Below, one piece after another: positions 23,370-37,000 of a DNA stretch of 64,000 bases. The stretch is from the NCBI GenBank assembly GCA_029339505.1, contig JAQISU010000098.1, forward strand, positions 1,373,501-1,437,500, read 5' to 3'. Positions within the stretch are counted from its first letter, which is position 1. Each line of letters starts with the position of its first letter. The DNA is from Unio delphinus. Taxonomy: Eukaryota; Mollusca; Bivalvia; Unionida; Unionidae. A program made the translations under genes and the position numbers. Below the pieces are notes generated by a model, which worked only from the letters and a program-made list of their open reading frames with translations, did not search any database and was not told where the DNA came from.

Positions 23370-24175
23370 AAAAAACAACGATTCAAATCACATCTAGACA
23401 ACGAGCTCGCAAATCTGCCAAAGAGCGTAAAGGACAAACTCACGCAGACGATACTTCCAATGTCAGGGAAAAAAAGATGCAAATATCATTGGTGCATTTA
23501 CAATCAGCATGACCGACCCAGATAAGATCAGAAACGAATATTATGAAGAGTCGGTTAAAGCTGACGTGATCGTCATCAACTGCGACTTCAATGCTAGAGT
23601 AATATCTAGACCAGCGAAAGTTGGTCGCTAAGCCTTTTTTTTTATTTTGACTTGGCGGCTTAAGCTGGTCTAGAGTAATATCCTGCATGCATCAAAGCTC
23701 TCCACATGTAAACATGAGCATTAGTTTGATTTGAACGAAGCTGACATACGCATACGACAAAAAGAGGAACATCAACTCCGAAAGGTAAATTTAACAATCA
23801 GCTCTTCATCGTCCAATAATGCGACTATCAACAGCAAAGGACTGTTTTAGTGCATCCACAGAAAGTTGTAAGACTCATATACGAGCAGCAAAGGAGATGC
23901 GAATTAGCCCCACAAAGACGGGAATGACATTAATAACGTATTTGATGCTTTTTTAAACGATCTACGGGATACCGTAGTCAGGAATATACCGAACATTAAG
24001 TGCTGACAGTAAACATATCACAATCAACAATGACCTATCAATGATGGAAGCAACTGATCGACAGCTCCATGTAGATATCAACATATATCTTACAAATCGT
24101 CCACAGCTGATTGAGACTGAAAAAGCAATCGACCATCTATAAGTGTGCGAATCAACTGTAACAGACGATAAAAAA
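23370..24175 (+). pseudogene. RTE-like LINE endonuclease relic
   Basis: Translations in shifting frames give FKSHLDNELANLPKSVKDKL, then IIGAFTISMTDPDKIRNEYY and CDFNARV. These match the apurinic-type endonuclease region of RTE-type LINEs (often labelled craniofacial development protein 2-like). A decayed downstream segment ends LTNRPQLIETEKAIDHL, resembling the linker before RT. A 68-bp hairpin element has inserted right after FNARV. The RT is missing. Confidence 0.6.
23606..23673. mobile_element. 68-bp palindromic micro-MITE
   Basis: Ends CTAGACCAGC / GCTGGTCTAG are perfect inverted repeats, and the element is flanked by a perfect 8-bp duplication AGTAATAT (23598-23605, 23674-23681). The interior has inverted CTAAGCC / GGCGGCTTAAG around a T-rich loop. 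An 8-bp duplication suggests hAT-type mobilisation. Confidence 0.75.
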
Positions 24176-24487
24176 AAATACTACTACTCACACATGGTTC
24201 AACAACTGAATTAACTCTTCCTCTTCTGATGATGCTGCTTTACAAGCATGCGTCGGTAATTTAAATCTGAGGTCAACAGCCGATGAATACACAGGTGTTC
24301 TGTTCTGACGGATTCATACTAAAAAAGTGAGTGTTCTAAAGGATTTAACGCAGTGGATCATTAGAAGAGGGATTATACTTACCGTCTGGGTACAAATGTT
24401 AGTCTAACTAAATTTATTAATTAATAGCGTACAGTCCGATCGTTCGCAGCTATGCTCTGCTAACGATCCAGCATTGTCAATGTATAA

Positions 24488-24545
24488 TACGGTTGGTCTA
24501 AGCCTATATGTCAAAATAAAATAAAAAAAAGGCTTAGAACAATTT
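24488..24545. repeat. Second member of the micro-MITE hairpin family
   Basis: TCTAAGCC...GGCTTAGA flank an A-rich loop. On the reverse strand the core CTAAGCCTTTTTTTTATTTT is identical to that of the element at 23606. No clear target duplication was seen. Confidence 0.5.
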
Positions 24546-24836
24546 GTTGGTTTAGGTAACAGTTAGCTTGGTAAGATGATCTATTAATGCCCAGGTCCAT
24601 AGTTCACGTTCCTATATATGGACAGAATTTGGTCTAATTAAAATTATAAGTCTTATAATTACTTTTTATTTTATTTATCTATTTATTCGCAATGTTTCAG
24701 AATATTTTAAGAAGAATACTGGATGCGTTAGACGTGAGATCATAAACGTCGACTTACTCGCTACGAAGCATTACTCGCCGATTCATCTATTTTGACCCGT
24801 TTGCTAGGGAAGAGTGCCCGATTCTGTGTGTTCCAG

Positions 24837-24845
24837 TTTATAAAG
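24837..24845 (+). promoter_or_regulatory. TATA-like motif upstream of PGAP1 start
   Basis: TTTATAAAG lies about 95 nt upstream of the PGAP1 ATG. A start site 25-30 nt downstream would give a leader of about 70 nt. The assignment rests only on motif and position. Confidence 0.28.
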
Positions 24846-24939
24846 TGCTTTCGTTGGGTGTCGGGATCTTAATTTCATCAAAATATATTATCTACACCTT
24901 TACTTCCTACGGAAGCAGAGGTGGTGAAAAGTAAAATAA

Positions 24940-25074
24940 ATGGCGGGCTCCGGGGCATATATCTTTTCAGTGGCAGTGGTTGCCATAATTGTAATTGGAA
25001 TCCTTGATGTTCTTACAAACTTTGAGAGCAACTCTTGCGAGATGACGTATATGTTTGAGCAGCCAGAGTATATT
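24940..25074 (+). CDS. PGAP1: PGAP1 exon 1
   Basis: This exon has 135 nt, 45 codons, ending phase 0 in a consensus GTAAGT donor. It encodes the start, an N-terminal membrane segment and MTYMFEQPEY. The ATG (ATAAATGG) matches the family's N-terminus in length; no upstream in-frame alternative is supported. Confidence 0.92.
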
Positions 25075-28000
25075 GTAAGTGTCACAATTTTGAATTGGAT
25101 AGAAATGTCAGTGTTGCACATTGAGCACGGAGTCGTGGTATCAGTCACCCAGGAATTATCGGTTTTGACGCACTCCAGGACTTACAATTACCCATTAAAA
25201 TATATATTTACCTAATTTGTATCGATACCCCTCATTTAATTAAAATGGTGTACGTTTAATAAAGATTGCATATAAAATGTGAGTGATGTGTGTTAAAATT
25301 GCATGCTTACAACTAGTCCTACAAGGTTAGTTGTACAAATTTGTTCGACATCGACCCGGCATGCTATTTTTGACTAAATATGCTTTTCATACAATCATGT
25401 GGGACAAATACCCTAACTTTTAAATACGTTATCTTCACATCAAATTTGTTATGAATCAATGGTCTAGTATCCAAAACCGCTATAAAATAACAGTTTGAAG
25501 ATAACTGTCAGTTTTTCTTTCCAAATATTGCTTGTATTAATATACTTGGAATACCGACTGGGTCCGCCTTTGACTTGATATGGTGATGAATCCAGTAACA
25601 TTTGTCTCCCTTTTGTCATTTCCATACGATTTAAATAATAAATGCGGCATAATTTGTCGTCTGTTTCAACTAGATTGTACTATTTCCAATGTTTTTTTTT
25701 TGTGGTTTGGAATTATTTTTCATTTGATTTACATACTGTTTTTTGTGGATTTGGGTGGTTTTGGGCAGGTTTTAGGTGAATCGTGCGGCCGATATACTAG
25801 GGTGTATAAGGAACGCACCAAAACGCCGGAACGCAATAAAAATGCTGAAATACATTTCATTTATATCGTATATATACCATAACATGTTTTGGTTGTGTAT
25901 GTATAATTCATATCTGTCACATTTAATATATAATAAATTAATATAATAAATTCATATGTACTTTCTGTTCTGCAAATGATGCAACCACAAATTTAAAAGA
26001 AAACAGTAATTTGTCAACAGTTTGGAAAGTAAACACATTTAATATTAACAGCATGTATTGAAATTTATACACACGTTTAATACTTAAGCTATTAATAATA
26101 AAGACATTAATATTGATTTATTAAGTTAATTATTATATTGTGGTTATTAATAATTAGATATTTCTGAATATCTTAAGTTCTGGGATGTTTGAGAAATGCG
26201 AAAACCAGCAGGTGAAACAGCTGTATAGTTTTAGTGTAACTATTATGAATTATATGTGATAATGGTCTAGATGCAAAGAATCATTAGAGTATCGCGTGTC
26301 AAATCATTTCCATTATTTGTTGACTGTTTTCTTAAAAACCTATTCTGCTATTGGAAGAAGAGTATGGGATACTGGATAGTGGCAGAAATGGGTTTAAGTC
26401 AATTTTTGGAACATATTTCAAAATGTACTTGTTTCATATATTATTATACAATCAAGGCAAGTTTGATGTGCCCACTCGGATGTGCCATAAGATTAAATAC
26501 AGAAACAACAGGATAAAACATCAAACTGATAAGACTTTGGCCTCAGCATACAACCTCATGAACAAAAGAAAAGCTGTTGGATGAGTTCCATGTATATGAA
26601 TGAGGAGATCTTATATCTGATTGCCTAATCTTGTTACCGCTCTGAAAGCCATATTTTTTTATCTGGTTTTGATCAAGCTTTGAATATACAAGATCCCACA
26701 TAATGCATGGAATCCATGCACAAACATGTATTATTGAGGTAATCCAGCATGTGATTGGCAAACTTTGTTATCTTTTAAAGACAGTATTTTTTATGCAGTT
26801 TTAATTGAACTTAGTAGATAGGCTTCAATTAACAATATCTTGGATGAGCACATTTGTGAGCAAGATTAAGGCATCATAAGGAGGTTATTTTGCATATCAA
26901 CAATTTAGTGAATTTATTTCTGATCTTGTAAATAGGACTTTGTCAAGATATGTTCAGTTTTTTATTATAAGCAAGATTTTTACATATTAATTAGATGATA
27001 AGATTGGCTGAAAAGTTCACATCCTGAGTTTTTTTCTGACCTGATTTTAATCAATTTGGAAAATAGGACATCAATCATCAAACTTTGTCATCAAAATTTT
27101 GTTCACCACTATGAAGATGAGGTAAGTTATTGTGACACACCAGGTGTCATCATCCATGCAGATGAAATGTATGCATATATATATTCATAAAAATTGGAAA
27201 GAAAAGATTCTTATTGTTTAAATAAATTAATTGCTGATTACCCACAAAAGACAGTGATTTAGGTGTAATATATTTTTTCATTATTTCATTTTGGTCCAAA
27301 GGCAAAGTTCACTTCACTTTGCATTTTAAGACATTTCCACCCAAGCCTTTTGCAGTAATAATGAAAGTAAATGAAAATTTATGTTTCAGTTTCTCCTTCA
27401 AAGTGAAAATTATGAAATAGTACGCTCTCTAGTAAATCTCAGTTTTTCCTTCAAAGAGAAAAATGGAAAATTTTGAATTATGCTCTCCAGAAAATTAGGA
27501 AGTCCTATGCTATCTAGTAAATTTGATATTTGGTTCATGATATAGAATTCCTGTAAAATTTTCCCCTTATTCACTGGAAAAAATGAGTGAAAAATTGAAT
27601 TTAAGGAAGAGAAAGTATAAAAGATCGTTGAGATTCCTGAAAATTGCATTTATCTAAATAATATAATTTTGGTTAGCTTTGAAGTCCAAAATTGCATTTT
27701 TATTTTGACAAAGTTTGTTATAGGAGGTATGGGTATAACAGAAAAGTTGACAGATGTAGTTCTACAATGATACTTTTTTATATTTGAGACCCAAGGTTTC
27801 TGGACAAAAAAGGGAGTTTGTGTATGGATTCTATATTTTTTGGCCTGAGAGCTAAAGCAGATTGGTTGCAGCTGCACACAGACAGATGACCCTTTGTAAA
27901 AAGTAGGGATAAATGTAAGATTTGGGATAAAAAGTGTCAAAGATATCATGGGTTTTAAAAAAATAGTCCCAAGTTTTACCTTTTTTGCACATATTCAAGT

Positions 28001-31000
28001 GAAATATTCAATTAAAAGCAGTTACTTTTATATGCTAACTATCCAGCTAAATGAAATTTTTGCAGATGCAAATGTATTTAGAAGTAACACATTTGCTATT
28101 TAAGGCAAGTTACAAAGAATTTCCAGGGTGAATAAATTAATGAAAGGGTCAACTGTTAAGCTATGTAAACTAGGTGAGCAATATCAGACACTTTGGCCTC
28201 TTATTCTTTTGTCATTGATTATTGTAAAAGAATGAAGTTTTTTTTTTTTTTTTTGGTTCACAGTTTTGATGACATGAATATTCCATGAAAGGTTACTGCA
28301 TAAAATTTACATAGCATACCAGGCTAACTCTAGCATGTGTATATGTTGTATACCAAGTTATATGCAAGACTTGATTTTGGATTTATTTAAGAGCAATTCC
28401 ATTTTGCTCAAAGGTTTGGAGTCTCGCCAAGTTTTTAGGTATGGTTTTGTCATCTTGAGTATAGTTGGATGTTGGTTAGATGACTGTATGTGTTTGCATG
28501 TTTGTTAGTATTTTTTAATGTGAATATTTGCAATGGCCTCCACCTTTCATTGTCAATGTTTTTCCTTGCAGTGTTTTTGGTCAGGGAATAAAATTACCAC
28601 CAGGTGCATGGATCTACATATTGAATACCAGTTGAGCTGAATGTAGAGAAGAATTAAAATTGTCTTATTTTGTTGTTTTTTTATTTCAGAGAGTTCCCAT
28701 GAAGAAGAATGTGAGCAAGAGCTTTCCCAGATTTGAACTGTACATTTATGGAGAAGGGTCAGTATTGGACTTGGCAGTGAAGTATTTCTAGAAATTTCTT
28801 CATGCTTTGCTCATAATAGATGTGCAGATACATGCAGTCTTACCCATATACAGCAAAACCTGTCTTGAGCAACCCATGTTAAGTGCGACCACCTGTCATT
28901 ATTATATAAATGTACTGGCATGAGCGACCACCTGGAGGATGTGACCAGCGACCAAGATGTCTTGGCAAGATATCTTTTTTGCCACTGCTATGAATGGCTG
29001 CATTTTTATAAAAAAAGATAAACACAACTGACCTTTAGTCCTTTGTAACTATGAGAGCATAGACTGTTCTAAAAAAATAATCTGGCTTTTTATGAAATTG
29101 AATAGGTCATTAATTATTGATTGTAAACCAGACTAAAGTACATAGAACTTGTTCCAGCACTATAAATAACCAGACTAAAGTACATACAACTGTTTTAGCA
29201 CTATAAATAACCAGACTAAATAACATACAACTGTTCCAGCATGATAAATAACCAGACTAAAGTACATACAACTGTTCCAGCATGATAAATAACCAGACTA
29301 AAGTACATACAACTGTTCCAGCACTATCAATAAGCAGACTGAAGTACATACAACTGTTCCAGCACTATAAATAACCAGACTAAAGTACATAGAAATTGTT
29401 CCGGCACTATAATTAACCAGACTGAAGTACATACAACTGTTCCAGCATGATAAATAACCAGACTGAAGTACATAGAAATTGTTCCAGCACTATAAATAAC
29501 CAGACTAAAGTACATAGAAATTGTTCCAGCACTATAAATAACCAGACTGAAGTACATACAAATTCTTCCAGCACTATAAATGACCTAATTGTGAAAACAA
29601 ACACCACTAACTTTTGTTTCAATCCTTTGTAACCATATCTGCTTGAAAAGTCAAAACATAAAAAAGAAAGGAAAACAAGAAAGGATACAGGAATCTGACT
29701 ACCAGTTTGTAAATTTAGCAGGTCAGTCATTAAGTGTCATGTGTAACAAACTGGTAACGAGGCTCAAGTACATGTCACAAACTGCCTTTGTAGCACTGAA
29801 GCAGGTCATGGTTGCATACATTTTTGTCTTTGGAGTTATTCTGTATTGCCTGGGGTTGAATGAAGCTTTTATCCATTTAAAATACAAGTGAGAAATGTTT
29901 CCCAGATTCAGTTGATATTGTTAAAGGATCATGTTGTTTGTTGCTTTTTTTTCAGTGATTACATCCCATGCCATCATCTGATCACGTTGGTGCAGCAAGT
30001 TACACCTGTCTTTACTGAGATAATCTGTCTATGTCATCTGTGAATTGTCATTGACTTTTATCTCGGAATAAATTATTATGTATCTAGATGAGTTAATTAT
30101 CTCTTTTTATTTCATTCATTGGTATATGTATAATGTACATTTATAGATATTCCATATTTTTCTCAAGGCCATATTAAATCTGTCGTTACAGTCCTTTTTT
30201 ACAATTGAGCACTGATAACGTTAACATGTAGTAGTTAATAACCGACAACCTGCAGCTAAAAAAAGAAATTCTATCACTTGAGAAAAGAATCAGTATAATG
30301 AAAGAAGGGCGAAAGAGAAGACACTTGCGAAATAGCAGTTTAAACTTAATTAAAGAAATTTAGGGCATGAAAAAGGAAAAGGAGTAAGCTGGATATAATT
30401 TCATATGCAAATACATGTTCATGTGATCTTTAAATATGAATGTGATTCACGTTTTATGATTTATGTATATCCTTATTGCTATGTAATTTCAGATGAATGC
30501 ATGTAATATTTTTTTACAAATATGAATAGTAAATAGAATATAGTGATTGTGCTATATTCTTTCTTAAATAGTGCTGATATTTGATGTTGGAAACTGATAT
30601 ATTTGTACAAACTTGTTATGAGACACCACCAGTCTTGAAAGACCATTGTTGCCAGAAGGGACAGTCTTTCCAGACAGATATTATAGTTTGTCCATCATGT
30701 CCCATACTGACCAGTAAAGCAGTTTGACACAAATTTTGATATCACTTAATAATTTAGATGTATTTTTGAGGTAAATTTGTATTCGCATGTGCATTGTTGA
30801 TAGATTTATGAGAATAGTGTAAATTAGAGATGTGATGTAGGTGTGCTTTATATACCCCATAAAAATAATTTATACAAAATTAACAGGATTAAGGTCATTA
30901 CATTTTGAAATATTTTGTATGCATGGCATATCTTAGAATATATGTTTGCTTCTGTGACATCATAAATAATTGTTTATTCAGTAAACACATCTTTTGAAAA

Positions 31001-34000
31001 ATTGGTACTTTAAAAAACCTCTCCAGAGTTAGCATCAAAAGTACTGACCCTTACATAACTACTTGAACATGTTCATCCTGATTACTGGTGTTGACTGAAG
31101 GGAGGAACTTGACAAGTGCAGTGTCTGGCATTAGAGTGAGAATGTTACTTTTGCTGGTGCCCATTGATTCTTTCCCATCTAGACCAGGTGGGTCTGTAAA
31201 ATCTGCTACAGGAGATATAAAATCCGTGGTGATCATAAAATCCATGATGGTTACCAAGAAGTTGCATGGGGATCCACCCTTTGTAGTGGACACCCACTAA
31301 TGATTACTTATCTCATAATTGCAACTTTGGACTATCATGATGTGTGTTCTGTAAATTTGTGTGTAACTGAGAATCTTTTATATCAGGTGCATGCTGGATT
31401 CATGATGAATACACTTTCCTGCCAGAATAATGTGATTTGGTTGGAAAAAGGAGACTTGATTTTAGAGAATTAGTTTTTGAATGTTTGAAACATTCCTTTA
31501 AAACATCCATTTTACTAAGTCTTTGAGCCCAAAAGTATAAGAACAAAACAAATACTCACTAAACTGAAAATATTAACATTTTCATTGATTGAAGAAAAGT
31601 GTTCTTTTGTTTTGTGTACAAGATGGTAACATTGAAAAAAAGGTTATTTTTTCTTCTTTTTTTAAATCTGTACACTGATAAGAAATATACTTGTTTGCCC
31701 ACACAGAGTCTAAATTTCTTTAATTTGCTATTAAATTGTTACAGATGTCTGGAATTTCATGTCATCAAACTTCATGTGTGAATTTCTTTACATGAATCTT
31801 GTAAATTGAAATGTAAGTTTGGAAGTAAATAATCATAAATTGACACAGAAGTTGATCAAAATGATAAAATATTATGTTTAAACAGTTAAGTTGCTCTGTT
31901 TGACACAAAATTTGATATGTCCAGAACACAAAAGCTTTTAAGTGATTAAAAGTGGGGGGGGGGTGTCATCAGCTTAAAAATAGTGAAGACACCTGCCAAT
32001 GCAATTGTTTTGCCTTAATTACCACCTAGCATGGACCCTTGCAAAAAGTTCCAAAATTGGTATTGGAATGACCAGAATGGTTGTTAAAAAACCCATTAAT
32101 AATTATGATGGTATTTATAATGTTATTAATTCCATTACTATCATTGCCAGTGGACTTATAGTCACCCTAGAAGTAATGAGTTTTACTTGCAATGAAAGAG
32201 GGACTTTTATACAAGTTGAAGCAAACAGAATCATTAATTATATGATATAATGTTATCATCATCTGTCAAGATCAATTGTTAGTGAATTTTACAGGGTCAG
32301 AAATTTCCACATGCAAAAAAGTGAACAATTTAAGATACAGTTAACATTGATTTTGTTTTTGAAACTTGATCAGATAACACTAGCATTCTGAAGGTGATGC
32401 ATAAATGAAGTTCCTTAAAAAAATTACAGTATTATATCATTGTATCTCTTTTCTTCTTTCTTTTCAGGGTTTATGCAAAGAGCATAATGTGAGTATTGGT
32501 TGAGTTTATCAGGGTTTAGAAGTGAATGCTGATAGTTCATCAGGGTTTATGCCAAGACCACAAACCAAATACCAATACAATTTATTGGGGTTTATGCCAA
32601 GAGCATAAAGTGAGTTGTGATATAGTTTATCAGCATGAAAACGTGAAGCTTGTTTGCTTTTTCTTGCCATTTTCATAAATCAGCCAAATCACATACATGT
32701 GATCCTCCATAAATGGCATCTCTTAAAAGCTTATTTATAGCAACAACCTATATGCTATCTTAAAAATCCTTATTCATGAAATCTACATCAAATGTGGATA
32801 AAGTTAAATGTGCTGAGACACTCTTTGTCAACTTTATAACTGAACATGATGGTAACATTATTTTTTGCCTCGATTCCCAATAATGTTTTTTTACTTGGAA
32901 ATTGCATGAAAGCTATCATGTTTACAGGAAAAAAAACTATTCCCATGGTGTCTACTTTATTGTTCATAAAAATTATAATCTTAATTGTATCATAATAATA
33001 ATATAATAATGATAATAATAATTTATTATGTACACTCACTGTCATGAGCAACCGCCAGCAGAATGTGACCAGTGTCAACAATTTTTAGGCAGAATATGCA
33101 TTCAGCACTACAGTGAACAACTGCATTGTAAAAACTGATATAAACACCACTGATTTAGTCCTTTTTAAAGATAAATGCAAACCAGTACATGTCACTAAGT
33201 GCGATTGTAATCCATAATGGTTGGAATGAATCAGGTTTTTGTCTTTATAATGCTAGCAAACAGTATTCATTTGCTGGATTTGATTGTCATTATCAAAGAA
33301 TGGTGACATTGGTGATAATGATGACAACAAAGCAGATTAGGCTTAAAAGTCATAAATAGAGTGAGTATTATGTACAAATTATCGGCTCATACTGGTTTAG
33401 GGAATCTTGTTCAGGACCAGAAAGATGCAAAGCAACTGGATTTACCTTGCACTATCCAGACACGCTACCTGCTCTTTCATGATGGTCTAGCTTCTATCAG
33501 CTATTGAAATATGTAAATGACCTTTAAAATGGACAATATCTTTAATATCAAATTTTTTTTGAAGGTTCACTGTAGTAAGCAATCACTCATTTTAAACAAC
33601 CAGTGGTTTTTGGTGATGATTAAGGCAGCGAAATAGATGTCCCAAAGACAACCAAGGACTTTGGATTAGGGACCACTAATAGATGTACATTGTAGTTTGG
33701 TGGATCTAACCCAGGACATAGGGGAGCAAGGCAAGTTTATTGCCCTGGTACACTTTGGGCCATGTATACCTCATTATTGTCTGGCATTTATTTACTGTTT
33801 GTCAGTTGAGGTCAGATGCCATAATGTATCAAGGCAAGGCATTGGTCTGCATTTGACTTGGAACTCATTAGTGCTTCATGTGCTGATGTACCATTAAATA
33901 CCATTTGATCAATCAGTCCTGTCTTCAGCTGAGAAATTGTGTCCTATGCCTTGGTAAATAGTCCCAGACATAATTTTTATCAAAGGCAATACACATTCCT

Positions 34001-37000
34001 CATGATTGATGGCTCAAGAGTTGAAAATAGAATTATATGAGATTGACTTTACAACGGCCTTCCTTCATGACTTAGCAGTGAAAATGTTGCCTTATAAAAT
34101 TGATGGCTCCTTAACTGTTAAGTTTATCTGTGCAAGTGAAATGCATATTTACTTGTATATGTTCCTATATACATGTACAGAATTGTGCAAATGCTTCTTT
34201 GCTGTTTCTGAGAAATCCTAATGGACATCTTAATTTCATATATTTTTCTTTTTATTTGTTCACTTTTCATACCGGTAGTTTGCTTTAAATGCTAGATGTG
34301 ATCAAATGCTGCTTATCAATTTACATCAGTGCTTTTGAATATCTGATGTTATGGTTTCTTCTTAGTAATAACAGATAGTAAAATTTTGTCACCCTTCAGT
34401 TTGTAATAGAACTATTATTAGAATTCACCTTCCTTCTTCCTTTTGACAGGAAATTGAAGCTTGAGGGTATTCCTGTATTGTTCATTCCTGGTCATGGTGG
34501 CAGCTTCAAACAAGGTAGATACATCAAACAGTTACTTTTGAAGGATATTTGACCTAGCATAATGTAGGAGAACCAGTTAAATTATGATTGACCTTATTTG
34601 ATTGGTTGATTGATTAGCATTCAGCCAATGCAAAGCTAGCTTGCCACAATAAGTCATTATGCTTGGAAGGAAATGTTATATGAATGTTTAAAGTACCTGA
34701 CTGAATGAGTTATGAACATAATTGAATAAAACAATTTAACGGTATTATTTATTGGTCATTTGGTCCACTTAAAGGTAACATTTGCCAGCCTGAATAATTT
34801 ATGATCAGTGCTGACAGTCATATGCTTTTTGCCAAGACTGCATTGTTTGAGCCAGGTGATATTTAGGGGACAAAGTCCTGTGTTTGATTCATTGTGGACT
34901 TACTGTGCTGCTGTGTTTACTAGCAAAATGGATGTTTATAAGTCAAACCACCGTTAATGTGCTAATTTAAGACTGGTACCTCATTCTAACACTTAGAGTT
35001 ATGTGGTAACAGTGGTGTCAATGTTTTTGACAGTATATCATCAGTTGCACTCCTGCAACTTTTGACTGTTATGAAAGTGTTAGTATTACAGTTTTTGAGC
35101 AGTTAGAAAATATGTTTTGACTGACTAGAGAGAGTAACTGTAGCAAAAATTTTGAAAATGTTTCATTTTGACTAGTCAGAAAGTGTTACAGTCAGGTTTG
35201 CAATAGGGCATGTGTACTCAAAGTAAAGGAGCTTGACACTTGCATTCTTCACATAAATGAATTAATATTATTCATTTTGACTCATTGTATAATTTAAAAG
35301 ACAAAATATTGGCAGCCATATGCTTTTGTTAATAGGATAATATTTTGATAGTTTAGACTTGTATTCAACCAGTGAATTCTCAAGCCTTCACAGGATCTCA
35401 TCTTTGCTTGTTATGTAGTCAATTTTCCAGTATAAACTATACCCAGTTTTGTTCTTTATCAGTTCGCTCCCTTGGCTCAGTGGCCCTGCGGAAGACAGAG
35501 ACGTTGGCACAGAAGAACCACTTTAACTACTTCTCTGTTGACTTCAACGAGGTAAAGAGAAATTATAAAATTTCATAGTTGATGTGCCTTTTCATTTTGC
35601 TATGGTCCTTGCATAGGTTTGAATCCAACTTCCAGTCCCATGTGATGCTCCTTAGTACTAATTGTGCATGGATTTTTTTTCATGTACTGATACCTTAAAT
35701 ATTAAGCTTGTAGTTTGTATTTTAATTTTTTTTACTGAAGACAACTGTATTTCATGTTCTGAAGCCTACTTGTATTCCCATGCTTTTTATTTTCATTTAT
35801 ATATAAACATTTATTTCACGTTGAATGTACACCATGTTCTTAAAAGAATTATAAAGCACTCTCAATGAATTAGATGTTAACACTTGGTTTGAGTAATTAT
35901 CAGGCTATGACAATTGAATTTTGTGACCCATGTTTTTGCCCTTTCGATTTTGGAGTCGTGGTCACAGGCATGGGAAATTTTACACTAAAATTTAAGGTTT
36001 TACTTAAAATGGATAAATTGCTTATAATTTCTAAATCCCTTGATTGATTTTCTTCAGACATTGGATGAATGGGTGAAGACAATCATTTTGTGACATGCTT
36101 AGTGAACCTTGAAAGTGGGGTGGGGTGGCAGAATGTACATTTTATAGCAATGCTCTGATTATGGCATTGACTTGCAGTCCTGGCCTTCTTATTTCTACAT
36201 CCGATGGCATTAAAATGTTAACTGTAATTGTTTCAGTTTTGCTTTGTCAAAAAATGAAATTATATATGTACTACATTTGCATTTGCAGGATCTGTCTGGA
36301 ATGTTCGGGGGAGTACTATGGGAAGAAACAGGTATGCTGTCTGGTTCTGTTGTTTTCTCTCCCAAAATGTATATATTTCTGAGCAATTTATTTATCGAAA
36401 GCTCTGATATATCACATCTCTTATAGGATTTTATAATAACTTGCTTTTGTTACAGTGAAGAAGTACATTACTGTGATCTATTTGATTTATGATGATATAC
36501 ATTGGCTTGCACTGTCCTACCTATTTGATTTATAAATTTATACTTTGGTTTGTACTGTGTCATATTTAATTTATAATTTTTATACATTGGCTTGCTTTTA
36601 GTGTGTCTGTATGATTTGGGATTTTATATATTGGCTTGCACCGTGACATGTTTTTCTACTTTGCTTGGAACATGTCCTGTTTAACTTATGATACATACAA
36701 AGATGTAATATTGTGGAATGTGTTTAAATTTTATTCTTTAATGACATCTTAATTTCCCATAATATTTATTTAAAAAATGCTGAGTACAATAGTCCATTGA
36801 TGGTTTCCTGTTGTTACAGAGGTCACGCTTCCTGGTGAAGTGGGTGATTATGTTGCAAAAAATGTAAACTTTACCTTCTGTCATGAAAGTGAAAACTTTG
36901 CCCTGTGATTATTTTGATGGAAACAGTGTGACAATAGTCAAGTAGTTTAGTGTTCTAAATCCATGCAAAATGTAATGTATACATGCTTACCATCATGATT

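Noticed and set aside
29327..29730. Repetitive ORFs over the 29122-29584 array
   Set aside because: They are translations of a 41-bp minisatellite unit on both strands; no splice or homology support.
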